Assembly (NCBI RefSeq): GCF_023074185.1
Contig: NZ_JADPKY010000027.1
Location: forward strand, 1-64,000
Reading direction: 5' to 3'
DNA: 64,000 bases
Source of the DNA: Bradyrhizobium sp. 132
GTDB taxonomy: Bacteria > Pseudomonadota > Alphaproteobacteria > Rhizobiales > Xanthobacteraceae
Shown here piece by piece: positions 46,170 to 55,312 of this stretch. Each line of letters starts with the position of its first letter. The stretch's first letter is position 1. Under the pieces are notes generated by a model, which saw only the letters and a list, made by a program, of their open reading frames with translations, was not told the origin of the DNA and did no database searches. A program made the position numbers and the translations under genes.

Positions 46170-46919
46170 ATGAAGGTCTTGGTGCCGGTAAAGCGGGTGG
46201 TCGATTACAACGTCAAGGTTCGCGTCAAGAGCGATGGATCGGGCGTTGAACTCGCCAACGTCAAAATGTCGATGAACCCGTTCGACGAAATCGCAGTCGA
46301 GGAAGCGCTGCGCCTGAAGGAAGCCGGCAAGGCGACCGAAGTCGTGGTGGTCTCCATCGGACCGGCGCAGGCGTCGGAAACGATCCGCACCGGTCTCGCC
46401 ATGGGCGCCGATCGCGGCATCCTGGTGAAGGCCGACGGCGCGGTCGAGCCGCTCGCGGTCGCCAAGATACTGAAGAAGATCGCAGACGAAGAGCAGCCGG
46501 GCCTGATCATTCTCGGCAAGCAGGCGATCGACGACGACAGCAACCAGACCGGCCAGATGCTGGCCGCGCTGCTCGGCTGGTCACAGGCGACCTTTGCATC
46601 GAAGCTCGAGGTCGATGGTTCTGACTTCAAGGTCACCCGCGAAGTCGACGGCGGCTTGCAGACAGTGAAGCTGAAGGGACCGGCGATCGTCACCACCGAT
46701 CTCCGTCTCAACGAGCCGCGCTACGCCTCGCTGCCCAACATTATGAAGGCCAAGAAGAAGCCGATCGCGGACAAGAGCGTTGCCGACTACGGCGTCGACG
46801 TCACCGCACGCCTCGAAGTTCTCAAGACGACGGAGCCCGCGGGCCGCAAGGCCGGCGTCAAGGTCAAGGACGTCGCCGAGCTGGTGTCGAAGCTCAAGAA
46901 CGAAGCCGGGGTGCTCTGA
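46170..46919 (+). CDS. etfB: Electron transfer flavoprotein, beta subunit
   Basis: A 249-residue subunit that, with EtfA, carries electrons from acyl-CoA dehydrogenases to ETF-quinone oxidoreductase. The N-terminus [19 protein letters not shown] is typical. The beta-ETF signature [23 protein letters not shown] is seen as [17 protein letters not shown]. The ATG at 46170 has GAGG upstream. Its TGA overlaps the etfA start by one base (TGATG). Confidence 0.95.
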   Translation: MKVLVPVKRVVDYNVKVRVKSDGSGVELANVKMSMNPFDEIAVEEALRLKEAGKATEVVVVSIGPAQASETIRTGLAMGADRGILVKADGAVEPLAVAKILKKIADEEQPGLIILGKQAIDDDSNQTGQMLAALLGWSQATFASKLEVDGSDFKVTREVDGGLQTVKLKGPAIVTTDLRLNEPRYASLPNIMKAKKKPIADKSVADYGVDVTARLEVLKTTEPAGRKAGVKVKDVAELVSKLKNEAGVL

Positions 46920-47869
46920 TGACGACGTTGCTGATTGCCGAAAACGAACAGGAGGTCCTCAAGGACTCCACCAACAAGGCGCTGACCGCAGCTTCCCAGC
47001 TCGGCGGTGACGTCCACGTGCTGGTTGCCGGCGGCGGGCAGGGCACCAAGGCTGCGGCGGATACTGCCGCGAAGCTTGCCGGAGTCGCCAAGGTGCTCGT
47101 CGCCGAGGGCGACCTCTACGCGCACGATCTTGCCGAGCCGCTGGCCGCCCTGATCGTCTCGCTGGCCCCGTCCTATGACGCGTTCGTCGCTCCCGCGACT
47201 TCGCGCTTCAAGAACGTGATGCCGCGCGTCGCCGCGCTGCTCGACGTCATGCAGGTCTCGGAGATCACCAAGGTGGTCGCCCCCGACACCTATGAGCGCC
47301 CGATCTATGCCGGCAACGCCATCCAGACGGTGAAGTCGAAGGACGCCAAGAAGGTCATCACGGTGCGCACCTCCACCTTCGCTGCGGCGGGTGAAGGCGG
47401 CAACGCGTCGGTCGAAAGCGTCGCAGCGGCCGCCGATCCGGGCCTGTCGTCCTTCGTCGGCGAGGAAGTCGCCAAGAGCGACCGTCCGGAGCTGACCTCG
47501 GCCAAGATCATCGTTTCCGGTGGTCGTGCCATGCAGAGCCGTGAGAACTTCGCAAAGTACATCGAGCCGCTCGCCGACAAGCTCGGCGCCGGCGTCGGCG
47601 CTTCGCGGGCGGCGGTGGATGCCGGCTATGCGCCCAACGACTGGCAGGTCGGCCAGACCGGCAAGGTCGTGGCCCCCGAGCTTTATGTCGCGATCGGCAT
47701 TTCAGGCGCGATCCAGCATCTGGCCGGTATGAAAGACTCCAAGGTGATCGTCGCGATCAACAAGGACGAGGACGCGCCAATCTTCCAGGTTGCCGATTAC
47801 GGCCTGGTCGCTGACCTCTACCAGGCGGTTCCGGAGCTGACGGCCGAACTCGGCAAGCTCGGCAAGTAA
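46919..47869 (+). CDS. etfA: Electron transfer flavoprotein, alpha subunit
   Basis: A 316-residue FAD-binding subunit. The C-terminal FAD site contains [12 protein letters not shown] and [22 protein letters not shown] (two parts: [14 protein letters not shown] and SKVIVAIN), then [19 protein letters not shown]. It forms a heterodimer with EtfB. A strong terminator hairpin follows directly after the stop codon. Confidence 0.95.
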   Translation: MTTLLIAENEQEVLKDSTNKALTAASQLGGDVHVLVAGGGQGTKAAADTAAKLAGVAKVLVAEGDLYAHDLAEPLAALIVSLAPSYDAFVAPATSRFKNVMPRVAALLDVMQVSEITKVVAPDTYERPIYAGNAIQTVKSKDAKKVITVRTSTFAAAGEGGNASVESVAAAADPGLSSFVGEEVAKSDRPELTSAKIIVSGGRAMQSRENFAKYIEPLADKLGAGVGASRAAVDAGYAPNDWQVGQTGKVVAPELYVAIGISGAIQHLAGMKDSKVIVAINKDEDAPIFQVADYGLVADLYQAVPELTAELGKLGK

Positions 47870-47880
47870 AACGCGTAAAA

Positions 47881-47920
47881 ACACCGGCCGGAGGTATAAA
47901 CTCCGGCCGGTGTTGCTTTT
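47881..47920 (+). terminator. Rho-independent terminator after etfA
   Basis: A perfect 13-base stem ACACCGGCCGGAG/CTCCGGCCGGTGT with a 7-base loop, followed by TGCTTTTT. It starts 12 bases after the etfA stop codon. Confidence 0.92.
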
Positions 47921-47984
47921 TGAGGCGTTTTCTTTGGCGTGGGGCACGCCTTCGAAGCGATCCAATCTAGGTTTCGAGGCAGGA

Positions 47985-48017
47985 TTCTGATCTAATCGAG
48001 TTTCTGATTAAATCAGA
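47985..48017. promoter_or_regulatory. Tandem TTCTGAT...AATC motifs upstream of the dehydrogenase gene
   Basis: TCTGATTAAATCAGA (48003-48017) is a perfect palindrome with 7-base arms. A related motif TTCTGATCTAATCGA starts 17 bases earlier (47985). Two similarly spaced sites between a terminator and the 3-hydroxyacyl-CoA dehydrogenase gene suggest operators. Confidence 0.55.
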
Positions 48018-48078
48018 CTTCCCGGCTCAGGGGATAGGCAGGCGCGGTTAGCAGCGCGCCGTTCCGGTGGATGATATT

Positions 48079-48960
48079 ATGGCGGCAGTAATCAAGAAGG
48101 TCGGCGTGATCGGCGCTGGGCAGATGGGCAGTGGCATCGCGCATGTCGCTGCGCTGGCCGGTTTCGACGTCGTGCTCAACGACATTTCGGCCGACCGCCT
48201 CAAGTCAGGCATGGCCACGATCAACGGCAATTTGGCGCGCCAGGTCTCCAAGAAGGCCGTCAGCGAGGACGACAAAGCCACGGCGATGGCGCGTATCGTG
48301 GCCGGCGAGAAGCTGGACGATCTCGCGGACTGCGATCTCGTGATCGAGACCGCGGTCGAGAAGGAAGAGGTCAAGCGCAAGATTTTCCACGAGCTCTGTG
48401 CGGTGTTGAAGCCGGAGGCGATCGTCGCCTCCGATACCTCCTCGATCTCGATCACGCGGCTTGCCGCCGCCACCGACCGGCCCGAGCGCTTCATCGGCAT
48501 TCACTTCATGAATCCGGTGCCGCTGATGGAGCTGGTGGAGCTGATCCGCGGCATCGCCACCGACGACCACACCTTCGAGGCGTCCAAGGAATTCGTCGCC
48601 AAGCTCGGCAAGCAGGTCGCGGTCTCCGAGGATTTCCCGGCCTTCATCGTCAACCGCATCCTGCTGCCGATGATCAACGAGGCGATTTACACGCTGTACG
48701 AAGGCGTGGGTAACGTCGAGGCGATCGACGCGGCGATGAAGCTCGGGGCGCATCATCCGATGGGCCCGCTGGAGCTCGCCGATTTCATCGGCCTCGATAC
48801 CTGTCTGTCCATCATGCAGGTGCTGCACGAGGGTCTCGCCGACTCCAAATATCGTCCGTGCCCGCTGCTGGTGAAATACGTCGAGGCGGGCTGGCTCGGC
48901 CGCAAGACCCAGCGCGGCTTCTACGACTACCGCGGCGCTAAGCCGGTTCCGACAAGGTAG
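48079..48960 (+). CDS. hbd: 3-Hydroxybutyryl-CoA dehydrogenase
   Basis: A 293-residue NAD-dependent enzyme that interconverts acetoacetyl-CoA and 3-hydroxybutyryl-CoA. The NAD site is GVIGAGQMGSGIAHV near the N-terminus. The active-site histidine lies in IHFMNPVPLMELVELI, and FIVNRILLPMINEA is the dimer helix. ATG 48079 is preferred to the GTG four codons earlier. Likely roles are fatty-acid breakdown or polyhydroxybutyrate turnover, with ETF as electron acceptor for the pathway. Confidence 0.92.
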   Translation: MAAVIKKVGVIGAGQMGSGIAHVAALAGFDVVLNDISADRLKSGMATINGNLARQVSKKAVSEDDKATAMARIVAGEKLDDLADCDLVIETAVEKEEVKRKIFHELCAVLKPEAIVASDTSSISITRLAAATDRPERFIGIHFMNPVPLMELVELIRGIATDDHTFEASKEFVAKLGKQVAVSEDFPAFIVNRILLPMINEAIYTLYEGVGNVEAIDAAMKLGAHHPMGPLELADFIGLDTCLSIMQVLHEGLADSKYRPCPLLVKYVEAGWLGRKTQRGFYDYRGAKPVPTR

Positions 48961-48980
48961 AGGGGTCTTGTGCCCTGGAC

Positions 48981-49088
48981 GCAGCGCGAAGCGCTGCAGG
49001 CCGGGAGCCCAGAGGCCGCGTGCAGGCTGAAGCATGGATCCCGGCTCTGCGTCGCGTCATAGCATGCCGCGCCGCGTCCGGGACACGG
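48981..49088. repeat. Palindromic repeats after hbd (family A copy 2 and a short hairpin)
   Basis: GCAGCGC-GAA-GCGCTGC at 48981-48997 is a perfect short hairpin. The following stretch to about 49088 contains ATGGATCCCGGCTCTGCG...GTCCGGGACACG, a family A unit in the opposite orientation to the copy at 3243-3330. No coding potential is evident. Confidence 0.6.
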
Positions 49089-49180
49089 GCACCGCCCATC
49101 CTGCCTGCATCCGCTTCGTGACAATTCATGTCGCGTTAACCGCTCGCCTCTAGGTTACGCCCAGTACGAGGGTTCGCGTA

Positions 49181-49375
49181 ATGGACATGATGGCAATGGT
49201 CAGCAGCATGCTGGCCGCTCAGCAAGGCGCGCTGCAGTCGAATATCTCGGCGACGCTGATGAAGCAGAGCGCGGATGCAGAGAAATCCACCGTCCTGACG
49301 CTGCTCGGCGCCGGACAACCTTCGCTCGCCAATGTCGGTGCCGGCGTCGGCGGCAATCTCAATATTTCCGCCTAG
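49181..49375 (+). CDS. YjfB-like putative motility protein
   Basis: A 64-residue protein beginning MDMMAMVSSMLAAQQG with a helical N-terminal half and a glycine-rich C-terminus (GAGVGGNLNISA). The Met/Ala/Gln-rich helix and length match the YjfB (PF14070) putative motility proteins. No flagellar genes are in the window. The stop overlaps the stop of the convergent tlpA gene by four bases. Confidence 0.7.
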   Translation: MDMMAMVSSMLAAQQGALQSNISATLMKQSADAEKSTVLTLLGAGQPSLANVGAGVGGNLNISA

Positions 49376-50073
49376 AATGCCGCGGCCGCCTTGCCCGTCG
49401 CTGCCCGGATCAGCTTGAGCGCGTCCTCGCTTGCCCATTCCGCCGGTCCCGCGATCGTCGCGATCTCGCAACCTTGCGGGTCGACCAACACCGAGGTTGG
49501 CATGCCCAGCGCCCGGCCTATCGCCTTAAGATCCTGAAAAACCTTGGCTTTCTGATCGTTGAAATAGCCGAGCCGGGTCAGGCTGGCCTCCTTCAGGAAG
49601 GTCTTGGGCTTCTCGGAGTCGCGGGTGTCGATATTGATCGCCACCACCTCGAAATTGGGGCCCGAAAGCTTGCCCTGAAGCTCGTCCAGCGCCGGCATCT
49701 CCTTGCGGCAGGGCACACACCAGGTGGCCCAGAGATTTACCAGAAGCGTCTTGCCGCGGAAGTCGGACAGCTTCTTCGGCTTGCCGTCGGCGTCTTCGAA
49801 GGCGAGGTCCGGCAGTTTCAACGGCGCGCTCGCCATGGTCAGGGCCGCCAGCTCGCCATGGGCGAGGGGGGCGATCCTCGAGGCCGTCGCCACGGCCGCC
49901 CGACAGGCCGGATCGCCGGATGGAGCCCGGCTCAGGCCCAGCCCGTACAGCGCAGCAAAGCCTGCCAGGCCCCCGACCACCACGGTGGCGATGACGACGG
50001 GGATCCGGCGCGTGGCTAACCGCGCTTTCCTTGAGTCGAGCATGTCGTTGGGGTCGAGCATATCGTTTGTCAT
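49372..50073 (-). CDS. tlpA: TlpA-type membrane-anchored thiol-disulfide reductase
   Basis: A 233-residue protein. The N-terminal membrane anchor is about residues 24-46 (PVVIATVVVGGLAGFAALYGLGL), with the thioredoxin domain on the periplasmic side. The redox motif is WCVPC (cysteines 119 and 122). TlpA of B. japonicum supports cytochrome aa3 maturation; this is probably its orthologue. It is divergent from argH, which matches a gene order I recall for Bradyrhizobium. Confidence 0.9.
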   Translation of the reverse strand: MTNDMLDPNDMLDSRKARLATRRIPVVIATVVVGGLAGFAALYGLGLSRAPSGDPACRAAVATASRIAPLAHGELAALTMASAPLKLPDLAFEDADGKPKKLSDFRGKTLLVNLWATWCVPCRKEMPALDELQGKLSGPNFEVVAINIDTRDSEKPKTFLKEASLTRLGYFNDQKAKVFQDLKAIGRALGMPTSVLVDPQGCEIATIAGPAEWASEDALKLIRAATGKAAAAF

Positions 50074-50167
50074 CCGGTCGCAGATATGGCTATCAGAGGC
50101 CTCTTAATACGGCTGGCAGCAGTCAGCAAACGTGCGGCGGCGACAGGCAAGGCGTGAGCAGGCGATC

Positions 50168-51565
50168 ATGAGCAACAAGATGTGGGGCGGCCGGTTCTCG
50201 GAACGTCCCGACGAGATCATGGAAGAGATCAACGTCTCCATAGACGTCGATCGTCACCTCTTTGCCCAGGACATTGCCGCGTCCAAGGCCCACGCCGCGA
50301 TGCTTGCCGCACAGGGCATCATCACGGCCTCTGATGCGAAAAATATCGGCAAGGGTCTAGACACGATTTTGTCAGAGATCGGCAAGGGCAGCTTCGAATT
50401 CAAGCGTGCGCTCGAGGACATTCACATGAATGTCGAGAGCCGCCTGTCCGAGCTGATTGGCCCGGCCGCCGGCCGTCTCCACACCGCGCGCTCGCGCAAC
50501 GATCAGGTCGCGACTGATTTCCGTCTCTATGTCCGCGATGTTCTCGATGCGACCGACGCCGCGCTCGCCGCGTTCCAACAGGCGCTGGTGGAGCGCGCGC
50601 TGGAGCATGCCGGAACGGTCATGCCCGGCTTCACTCATCTGCAGACCGCGCAGCCCGTGACCTTCGGTCATCATCTGCTCGCTTATGTCGAGATGGCCGC
50701 GCGCGATCGCGGCCGTTTCCAGGATGCGCGCAAGCGGCTCAACGAATCTCCGCTCGGAGCTGCCGCGCTCGCCGGCACCTCATTCCCGATCGATCGGCAC
50801 GCCACGGCGAAGGCGCTCGGTTTTGATCGTCCGATGGCGAATTCGCTCGATGCGGTTTCCGATCGCGACTTCGTGCTGGAGACGCTGTCGGCGGCCTCGA
50901 TCTGCGCCGTGCACATGTCGCGCTTTGCCGAGGAGATCGTGATCTGGACCTCGCCGCTGGTGGGCATGATCCGCCTCAGCGACAAGTTCACCACCGGATC
51001 TTCGATCATGCCGCAGAAGCGGAATCCTGACGCCGCCGAGCTGGTGCGCGCCAAGACCGGCCGCGTCATCGGCGCGCTCAACGGCCTGCTGATCGTGATG
51101 AAGGGTCTGCCGCTCGCCTATCAAAAGGACATGCAGGAGGACAAGCAGGGCGCCATGGAAGGCTTCGCCGCGCTGTCGCTCGCGATCCGCGCCATGACCG
51201 GCATGGTCCGCGATCTCGTCCCCGATGAAGCGAAGATGAAGCTTGCTGCAGGCGAAGGCTACGCCACCGCGACCGACCTTGCCGACTGGCTGGTGCGGAC
51301 GCTGAAGATGCCGTTCCGCGAGGCCCACCACGTCACCGGCCGCATCGTCGCGAAAGCCGCCGAGGGCGGCGTGGCGCTGCACGAACTGCCGCTGAGGGAG
51401 ATGCAGGCGATCGAACCTGACATCACGAAAGACGTGCTCGGCGTGCTCTCGGTCGAATCGTCGGTGAAGAGCCGGACCAGCTTTGGCGGCACCGCGCCGA
51501 AGAACGTGGCATCGCAGGCCAAGGCCTGGCTGAAGCGGTTGGAAAAAGAGCGAAAATTGGGCTGA
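50168..51565 (+). CDS. argH: Argininosuccinate lyase
   Basis: A 465-residue enzyme that cleaves argininosuccinate to arginine and fumarate, the last step of arginine synthesis. The superfamily signature is [12 protein letters not shown] (near residues 281-292), with [13 protein letters not shown] upstream. It starts [16 protein letters not shown]. It is followed by lptM and lysA, forming an amino-acid/envelope group seen in relatives. Confidence 0.95.
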   Translation: MSNKMWGGRFSERPDEIMEEINVSIDVDRHLFAQDIAASKAHAAMLAAQGIITASDAKNIGKGLDTILSEIGKGSFEFKRALEDIHMNVESRLSELIGPAAGRLHTARSRNDQVATDFRLYVRDVLDATDAALAAFQQALVERALEHAGTVMPGFTHLQTAQPVTFGHHLLAYVEMAARDRGRFQDARKRLNESPLGAAALAGTSFPIDRHATAKALGFDRPMANSLDAVSDRDFVLETLSAASICAVHMSRFAEEIVIWTSPLVGMIRLSDKFTTGSSIMPQKRNPDAAELVRAKTGRVIGALNGLLIVMKGLPLAYQKDMQEDKQGAMEGFAALSLAIRAMTGMVRDLVPDEAKMKLAAGEGYATATDLADWLVRTLKMPFREAHHVTGRIVAKAAEGGVALHELPLREMQAIEPDITKDVLGVLSVESSVKSRTSFGGTAPKNVASQAKAWLKRLEKERKLG

Positions 51566-51657
51566 GGGGCAAAATTTCGCTTATGTTTCATGGTCATCCG
51601 GCTCTCGCCAGAGCGCGCCAATCTCTGTATGGTGCGCCGCATAGTGGGGATTTCGTC

Positions 51658-51948
51658 GTGACGTCAAAGTTTCGCCCGGCCGGCTCGGGGTGGGCCATCA
51701 TTGTCTTGAGCCTGACGGCGCTCGCGCTTGCCGGCTGTGGCCGCAAGGGCCCGCTGGATCTGCCGCCGACCGCCTCCAGCGCGTCCACGGCCAACGTCGC
51801 GCCGCCGACCGACACCGAGACCGAAGCCCAGAAGACGCCGAGCGTGTTCAATCCCACCTACGGTGCGGACGCCGCGCCGGCGGCGACCAAGGGCAAAAAG
51901 AGACCGTTCATCCTCGACCCGCTCCTGGACGAAAGACCCAGCCGATAG
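51658..51948 (+). CDS. lptM: LptM-family lipoprotein
   Basis: A 96-residue outer-membrane lipoprotein from GTG 51658, with GGGGA upstream. The lipobox is LALAGC (cysteine 27), followed directly by the family string GRKGPLDLPP. LptM helps LptD oxidative maturation and LPS transport in E. coli; that role is inferred. The rest is a Thr/Ala/Pro-rich tail ending FILDPLLDE. The same small gene before lysA is seen in many proteobacteria. Confidence 0.85.
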   Translation: MTSKFRPAGSGWAIIVLSLTALALAGCGRKGPLDLPPTASSASTANVAPPTDTETEAQKTPSVFNPTYGADAAPAATKGKKRPFILDPLLDERPSR

Positions 51949-51971
51949 GCTGGAGCAACCGAGCCAACGCC

Positions 51972-53237
51972 ATGAACCATTTCGACTATCGCAACGGCGT
52001 GCTGCACGCCGAGGCGGTGAACCTGTCCGAGCTGGCTGCAACCGTCGGCACGCCGTTCTATTGCTATTCGACCGCAACGCTTGAGCGGCACTATCGCGTT
52101 TTCACCGACGCCTTCGCCGGCGAGAAGGTGCTGGTCTGCTACGCCATGAAGGCGAACTCCAACCAGTCGGTGCTGCGCACGCTGGCCAAGCTGGGGGCCG
52201 GCGCGGACGTGGTCTCCGGCGGCGAATTGAAGCGCGCGCTGGCCGCCGGCATCCCGGCAAGCAAGATCCTGTTCTCCGGCGTCGGCAAGACGGAAGACGA
52301 GCTACGAGCGGCGCTGGCCGCCGACATCCTCTGCCTCAACGTCGAATCCGAGCCCGAGCTCGAGCTGCTGTCGCGGCTCGCGACCGAGGCGGGCAAGACC
52401 GCGCGCATCTCGATCCGCGTCAATCCTGATGTCGATGCCGGCACGCACGCAAAGATTTCGACCGGCAAGTCCGAGAACAAGTTCGGCATCCCTATCGCCT
52501 ATGCCCGCGAGGTCTATGCGCGCGCCGCGAAGCTGCCGGGCATCGAGGTCACAGGTACCGACGTGCATATCGGCAGCCAGATCACCGACCTCTCCAAGAT
52601 GGAGATCGCGTTCCGCATCCTCTCCGAATTCGTGCAGACGCTGCGCGCCGACGGCCACAACATCTCGCATGTCGATTTCGGCGGCGGTCTCGGCATTCCC
52701 TATTACATGGATCGCGAGGCGCCGCCGGCGCCGGACGTCTATGCCGCCATGGTCAAGCGCGTCAGCCACAATCTCGGCTGCACGCTGATGTTCGAGCCGG
52801 GCCGGATGATCGTCGGCAATGCCGGCATCCTCGTCGCCAAGGTCATCTATGTGAAGCACGGTGACGGCAAGAACTTCGTCATCATCGACGCCGCCATGAA
52901 CGATTTGATCCGTCCGACACTGTATGAAGCCCATCACGACATTTTGCCGGTGACACAGCCGGCGAAGGGCGCGGCCACGATCGCGGCTGACGTCGTCGGC
53001 CCGGTCTGTGAGACCGGCGACTACATCGCCCTCGATCGCACTTTGCCGACGCCGAAGCCTGGCGATCTCCTCGCCATCATGACCGCAGGCGCCTACGGCG
53101 CGGTGCAGGCCGGCACCTACAACACGCGGCCGCTGGTGCCCGAGGTGCTGGTGAAGGGCGATCAATTCGCCGTCGTGCGTCCGCGCATCGAGGTCGAGCA
53201 GCTGATCGCGATGGATACGCCGGCGCCGTGGCTGTGA
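51972..53237 (+). CDS. lysA: Diaminopimelate decarboxylase
   Basis: A 421-residue PLP enzyme that makes lysine from meso-diaminopimelate. The PLP lysine is in CYAMKANSN. HIGSQI, FGGGLGIPY and EPGRMIVGNAG bind the phosphate, and CETGDYIA closes the active site from the other subunit. It starts at ATG 51972, 23 bases after lptM. Confidence 0.95.
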   Translation: MNHFDYRNGVLHAEAVNLSELAATVGTPFYCYSTATLERHYRVFTDAFAGEKVLVCYAMKANSNQSVLRTLAKLGAGADVVSGGELKRALAAGIPASKILFSGVGKTEDELRAALAADILCLNVESEPELELLSRLATEAGKTARISIRVNPDVDAGTHAKISTGKSENKFGIPIAYAREVYARAAKLPGIEVTGTDVHIGSQITDLSKMEIAFRILSEFVQTLRADGHNISHVDFGGGLGIPYYMDREAPPAPDVYAAMVKRVSHNLGCTLMFEPGRMIVGNAGILVAKVIYVKHGDGKNFVIIDAAMNDLIRPTLYEAHHDILPVTQPAKGAATIAADVVGPVCETGDYIALDRTLPTPKPGDLLAIMTAGAYGAVQAGTYNTRPLVPEVLVKGDQFAVVRPRIEVEQLIAMDTPAPWL

Positions 53238-53310
53238 GCATCACGTCGGCGCCTTGCGCCCGATGAACGCGGACACCGTCCGCGCTCATCCAGCCGGCTG
53301 GGCGTCCGGC

Positions 53311-53829
53311 CTACTTCTTGAACTTGTCCCTGATCGAGGCGAGGCCGGAATCGTAGACCCCGCTCAGGGCGTCGATCGCGTCCTTCTCCTTGCCGGGAAC
53401 GGGCGTATAGATTCCGGTCCAGGTCACCACCGATACCGCCTCGCCCCTCGCGGTGACTTTGATGGTCGACTTGTACTGGCTCACCGGCAACGGGCTGGTC
53501 AGGAATGCGTAGGAATAGCTGTAGCTTCTGTCGTCGCGCCCGGTCTGCGCCTCGACGAACGCGGCCTTTCCGTCCTTGGTCACGAGCGTTCGGGTCGGCG
53601 GCGATTTGCCGTCCTCGATGCACATGCCGACCGGCGGCAGCCAGTCCTTGATCGCGCAGAATGGACCGATGACAGACCACACCTCGGCCGCTGCGCCGCT
53701 GACCTCAATGCTGCGCGTCAGGTTGGCTGCGGAAGCCGGCATCACGGCGGCGCTAAGGCCGATCACGCAAATCGCCGCCTTGCTTAGCGAGGCAAGGGGT
53801 CTGAACGCCGCTGAAACGTGCTTCTTCAT
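53311..53829 (-). CDS. Exported SRPBCC-type protein
   Basis: A 172-residue protein. The signal peptide is about residues 1-34 (cleavage near ASAAN). The mature part resembles the Bet v 1/SRPBCC helix-grip fold, with AAEVWSVIGPFCAIKDWLPP near its N-terminus and a long C-terminal helix DAIDALSGVYDSGLASIRDKF. It would bind a hydrophobic ligand in the periplasm. GGAG precedes ATG 53829. It is divergent from an HxlR regulator. Confidence 0.78.
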   Translation of the reverse strand: MKKHVSAAFRPLASLSKAAICVIGLSAAVMPASAANLTRSIEVSGAAAEVWSVIGPFCAIKDWLPPVGMCIEDGKSPPTRTLVTKDGKAAFVEAQTGRDDRSYSYSYAFLTSPLPVSQYKSTIKVTARGEAVSVVTWTGIYTPVPGKEKDAIDALSGVYDSGLASIRDKFKK

Positions 53830-54012
53830 ATCAATCTCCGTTGTCTGATGGACCGCGACGGCGGCCGGTCTGGATTGCAATGCCGGTCGGATAGACGATG
53901 CCCGCCGTCCGCGGCCAGTTCAGCAAATGAACCGAGCGCAATACAGAATCTGAACTAGGAAGCCGCGCGCATCGGCACTAAGGTTCCGCTCTCGCTTGTC
54001 ATGGAGGCCCGC

Positions 54013-54711
54013 ATGACCATCGGCAGCTACAGGCAGTTCTGTCCGGTCGCGATGGCGGCCGAGATATTATGCACGCGCTGGACCGTCGTGCTGCTACGTG
54101 AACTCGTCGCCGGCTCGACCCGGTTCAACGAGTTGCGCCGCGGCGTTCCGCGCATGTCGCCTGCGCTGCTTTCGCAGCGCCTGAAGGAGCTCGAAGCCGC
54201 AGGCATCGTCATCCGCCAGCCGTCGGCTTCCGAGCGCGGCGTGATCGAGTATCAGCTGACCGCCGCCGGACGCGAACTCGGTCCCATCGTCGAGGCGTTC
54301 GGCATCTGGGGGCAGCGCCGCATCGAATCGGATCTGTCGCTTCAGCATCTCGATGTCCAGCTGCTGATGTGGGACATGCGGCGGAATCTGAACACGACTC
54401 CGATGCCGAGCCGCCGCAGCGTGCTGCAGTTCGCCTATCCGGAATTGCCCTCAACGCAGCGATTGTGGTGGCTGATTGTCGATCCCGACGACAGCGTCGA
54501 CCTCTGCTCGATTGATCCCGGTTTCGACGTCGATCTTTACGTGTCGGTTGATCTGCGCACCATGACGGCGATCTGGATGGGGCTCGATACCGTGCGCGCG
54601 GCCATCGCCAGCCGGCGGATGCTGCTTACCGGCGAACGGCAGCTTGCCGCAGCCATGCAAAGCTGGCTGGGCCTCAGCCCGTTCGCCAAGGAACGCAAGC
54701 TGGCGAGCTGA
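54013..54711 (+). CDS. HxlR-family transcriptional regulator
   Basis: A 232-residue protein. The N-terminal winged helix (about residues 10-95) has the HxlR string VAMAAEILCTRWTVVLLRELVAG (two parts: VAMAAEILCTRW and TVVLLRELVAG) and RMSPALLSQRLKELEAAGIV. It continues into an extra C-terminal domain of about 120 residues, longer than most HxlR proteins. GGAGG lies five bases before ATG 54013. It is divergent from the SRPBCC gene and may control it. Confidence 0.85.
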   Translation: MTIGSYRQFCPVAMAAEILCTRWTVVLLRELVAGSTRFNELRRGVPRMSPALLSQRLKELEAAGIVIRQPSASERGVIEYQLTAAGRELGPIVEAFGIWGQRRIESDLSLQHLDVQLLMWDMRRNLNTTPMPSRRSVLQFAYPELPSTQRLWWLIVDPDDSVDLCSIDPGFDVDLYVSVDLRTMTAIWMGLDTVRAAIASRRMLLTGERQLAAAMQSWLGLSPFAKERKLAS

Positions 54712-54845
54712 TGCAGGGCGGCTCGATTCAGTATTTATATCGCCCCGCTACAGTTCCCGTACTGGCGAGCCGCCGCCGTGTTCTGGCACCCAAGTCATGC
54801 CCGCCCCTATCAAGGCGGAGCTGAACTCGAGCCAGGAGACACGAC

Positions 54846-55172
54846 ATGACAGCGTATCTGATCGCGGACATTAAAGTGACTGACGGAAAGTGGGTGCCGG
54901 ATTACGCGGCGTCCGTCCACGAACTGGTGCACAAGCACGGCGGCAAATATCTTTCCCGCAGCGGCAACGTGAAAACCCTCGAAGGTGCTCCCCTCGATAC
55001 CTCCCTGATTGCCATCATGTCGTTTCCCACGGCGAAGGCAGCGGAATCCTTCGTGACCGATCCGGCCTATGGCCGCTTCGCCGCGGCGCGACGGGGCGGC
55101 AGCGAGAGCCGCTTCCAGCTGATCGACGACACCGATCTGGCCGGCACGATTCCCTACCTCGCCAAGGCTTGA
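54846..55172 (+). CDS. DUF1330 protein
   Basis: A 108-residue ferredoxin-like alpha/beta dimer of the DUF1330 family: AYLIADIKVTDG at the N-terminus, YLSRSGNVKTLEG in the middle and a typical SESRFQLIDDTD near the end. The family is widespread and uncharacterised. GGAGACACGAC precedes the ATG. Confidence 0.85.
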   Translation: MTAYLIADIKVTDGKWVPDYAASVHELVHKHGGKYLSRSGNVKTLEGAPLDTSLIAIMSFPTAKAAESFVTDPAYGRFAAARRGGSESRFQLIDDTDLAGTIPYLAKA

Positions 55173-55312
55173 GCCGCATCTTCGTAAGATATCGGACCCG
55201 GCCGCAGGCGCACACCGTGCCCGGCCCACACATAGGCTTCCTTCCACGCTCGATCGACCGAGCCAAGCAGCGCAGCGCAGTGCCAGTCACCAGCGCTGCG
55301 CTTGCGCCGGCG

